NCBI GenBank assembly: GCA_016302925.1
Contig: JAEDMR010000089.1
Coordinates: 1-7,964, forward strand
Direction: 5' to 3'
Origin: Bacillota bacterium
GTDB lineage: Bacteria; Bacillota; Clostridia; Peptostreptococcales; Anaerovoracaceae
DNA: 7,964 nucleotides
The notes beneath the pieces are model-generated. The model did not search any database, was not told the origin of the DNA, and saw nothing but the letters and a program-made list of their open reading frames with translations. The position numbers and the translations under genes are program-made. The number at the start of each line of letters is the position of its first letter. Position 1 is the first letter of the stretch. This document shows positions 7,584 through 7,964 of the stretch, one piece after another.

Positions 7584-7777
7584 GTTAGTCTAATCTAATG
7601 CAACAATATCAAAGCGTTTTCCCCGAAATGCACGTAATGTGAGTGGATTTTGCGGAGAAAAATGCGTAAAAACGCCTTCAAATTGAGAATAACGGGATGA
7701 AATTGAGAATTCAAAGATTATTTTACGTGTTTTTGGAGCAAAAATAGTCTTTTATTGTTGCATTTGTCTCGTCTAAC
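7584..7777. repeat. MITE-like unit of about 194 bp with 25-bp imperfect terminal inverted repeats
   Basis: The left arm 7584-7608 and the right arm 7753-7777 are inverted repeats matching at 20 of 25 positions. The inner 12 bp are perfect (AATGCAACAATA versus TATTGTTGCATT) and the outer 5 bp are perfect (GTTAG versus CTAAC). The 144-bp interior is AT-rich and non-coding. There is no exact target-site duplication outside the 25-bp arms. If only the 12-bp arms are the true ends, the abutting 10 bp on each side (7587-7596 and 7765-7774) agree in register at 7 of 10 positions, which could be a decayed duplication. Alternatives are a paired binding site or a large RNA stem. The symmetry is certain; the mobile-element reading is inference. 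Confidence 0.5.
7680..7710. repeat. 11-bp direct repeat with 20-bp period
   Basis: AAATTGAGAAT occurs exactly at 7680-7690 and again at 7700-7710. The 20-bp period is close to two helical turns, so a protein could contact both copies on one face of the DNA. It lies inside the 194-bp inverted-repeat unit, about 165-200 bp upstream of the U32 promoter. It could be a regulator site or part of the element. Confidence 0.5.
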
Positions 7778-7801
7778 CGCGTGGATTATCCTCTCACAAA
7801 A

Positions 7802-7840
7802 TCCGCATGCCCGGCCACAGTGAAGTCCGCACGCCCGGCC
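7802..7840. repeat. 15-bp near-identical direct repeat with 24-bp period
   Basis: TCCGCATGCCCGGCC (7802-7816) and TCCGCACGCCCGGCC (7826-7840) differ at one base and are offset by 24 bp. They are much more GC-rich than the neighbouring 194-bp unit. Two copies only, so this is not a CRISPR array. Function unknown; it could be a remnant of a longer tandem array. Confidence 0.6.
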
Positions 7841-7865
7841 CACGCTCTGTGCCTCGCATATGGTG

Positions 7866-7887
7866 AAAAAAGAACCCCTCGGGGTTC
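7866..7887 (-). terminator. Strong intrinsic terminator for leftward transcription, probably the native guaA terminator
   Basis: On the minus strand GAACCCC-GA-GGGGTTC (7887-7872; in practice a 6-bp stem with a CGAG tetraloop) is followed directly by six T residues (7871-7866). It ends transcription arriving from the right edge and insulates the U32 operon. A further GAACCCC copy on the minus strand at 7897-7891 offers alternative pairing with the same 3' arm. It starts about 24 bp past the EWE-stop sequence at 7911-7922, the usual distance for a terminator after a gene's stop codon. Confidence 0.85.
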
Positions 7888-7910
7888 CAAGGGGTTCGGG
7901 GGGCCGTGGG

Positions 7911-7922
7911 TTATTCCCACTC
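7911..7922 (-). other. Putative attachment site: 3' end of guaA (EWE-stop) without its gene body
   Basis: The minus strand reads GAG TGG GAA TAA, encoding the E-W-E-stop that ends GMP synthase in nearly all bacteria (IEWE). The codons before it (F-N, preceded by YIKAFRFSG and an in-frame TGA at 7958-7956) do not match guaA, so this is not an intact guaA end. Established knowledge: the guaA 3' end is a frequent integration site for tyrosine-integrase islands and ICEs in Firmicutes, leaving a short duplicated att sequence at the far end. The element would lie to the right, beyond the window. Not proven without the sequence beyond 7964. Confidence 0.5.
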
Positions 7923-7946
7923 ATTAAATCCCGAAAACCGAAAAGC

Positions 7947-7960
7947 CTTGATATATCAAG
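7947..7960. repeat. 14-bp perfect palindrome beside the putative attachment site
   Basis: CTTGATATATCAAG is its own reverse complement. It lies 24 bp to the element side of the EWE-stop core, next to a short direct repeat of CGAAAA (7933-7938 and 7940-7944 partly overlapping in pattern). It could be an integrase or excisionase binding site at the end of an integrated element, or the site of another DNA-binding protein. Confidence 0.45.
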
Positions 7961-7964
7961 CGAT

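Larger units (their letters stand above)
7523..7864. other. Gene-free intergenic region with several repeats
   Basis: About 340 bp between the U32 promoter and the terminator at 7866-7887 with no supportable gene. A 68-codon frame on the minus strand (7924-7718) crosses the terminator hairpin and a repeat, has no family resemblance and is low-complexity Cys/Arg/Gly, so I treat it as spurious. The stretch changes composition: 7584-7777 is AT-rich with inverted repeats, while 7800-7860 is GC-rich with direct repeats. This mosaic suggests insertion of a small element. Confidence 0.6.

Noticed and set aside
7680..7840. Possible CRISPR array from the repeated 11- and 15-mers
   Set aside because: Only two copies of each, units too short, different sequences, and no cas genes.
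7718..7924. 68-codon minus-strand frame
   Set aside because: It runs through an intrinsic terminator, a direct repeat and the right arm of the inverted repeat, and its composition is not protein-like.

Overview
The window looks like chromosomal DNA from a moderately GC-rich Clostridia, most likely Lachnospiraceae-like. The evidence is four Firmicutes-type protein families packed on one strand with strong purine-rich ribosome binding sites, AT-rich intergenic DNA, and a 7TM/PAS/GGDEF/HD-GYP signalling protein of a kind common in that group. The assignment rests on protein style only; there is no rRNA or tRNA here. All supported genes are on the minus strand, so the window reads from right to left.

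Right edge, 7964 to about 7865: a short sequence encoding E-W-E-stop (minus GAGTGGGAATAA, 7911-7922) matches the near-invariant 3' end of guaA (GMP synthase). It is preceded by non-guaA DNA with an in-frame stop and followed by a strong intrinsic terminator. The best reading is an attachment site: the far end of an element integrated into the 3' end of guaA, with the element lying to the right of the window and the native guaA terminator left here. From about 7523 to 7850 I see no gene, but the stretch holds a roughly 194-bp unit with 25-bp imperfect terminal inverted repeats (a MITE-like or large palindromic element) and two pairs of short direct repeats.

Middle, 7516 to 2638: a three-gene operon with an extended -10 promoter. 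It runs U32-family protein (two-domain, RlhA-like, probable RNA hydroxylation), 16 bp gap, ABC-F ATPase (ribosome-associated translation or resistance factor), ATGA overlap, PAP2-family membrane phosphatase. The first two genes both point to the ribosome; the third points to membrane lipid or undecaprenyl-phosphate chemistry.

Left, 2608 to 1: a separate promoter with an extended -10, an overlapping 13-bp palindrome and a 9-bp-stem hairpin in the leader drives a large membrane sensor. Its order is 7TM, PAS, degenerate GGDEF, intact HD-GYP, second PAS, and it is cut by the left edge after 835 codons. It probably degrades cyclic di-GMP.

I do not see a clear previously undescribed system. The best leads are the guaA-type attachment scar, the 194-bp inverted-repeat unit, and a possible A-run frameshift that would add a natural-looking tail to the PAP2 protein.
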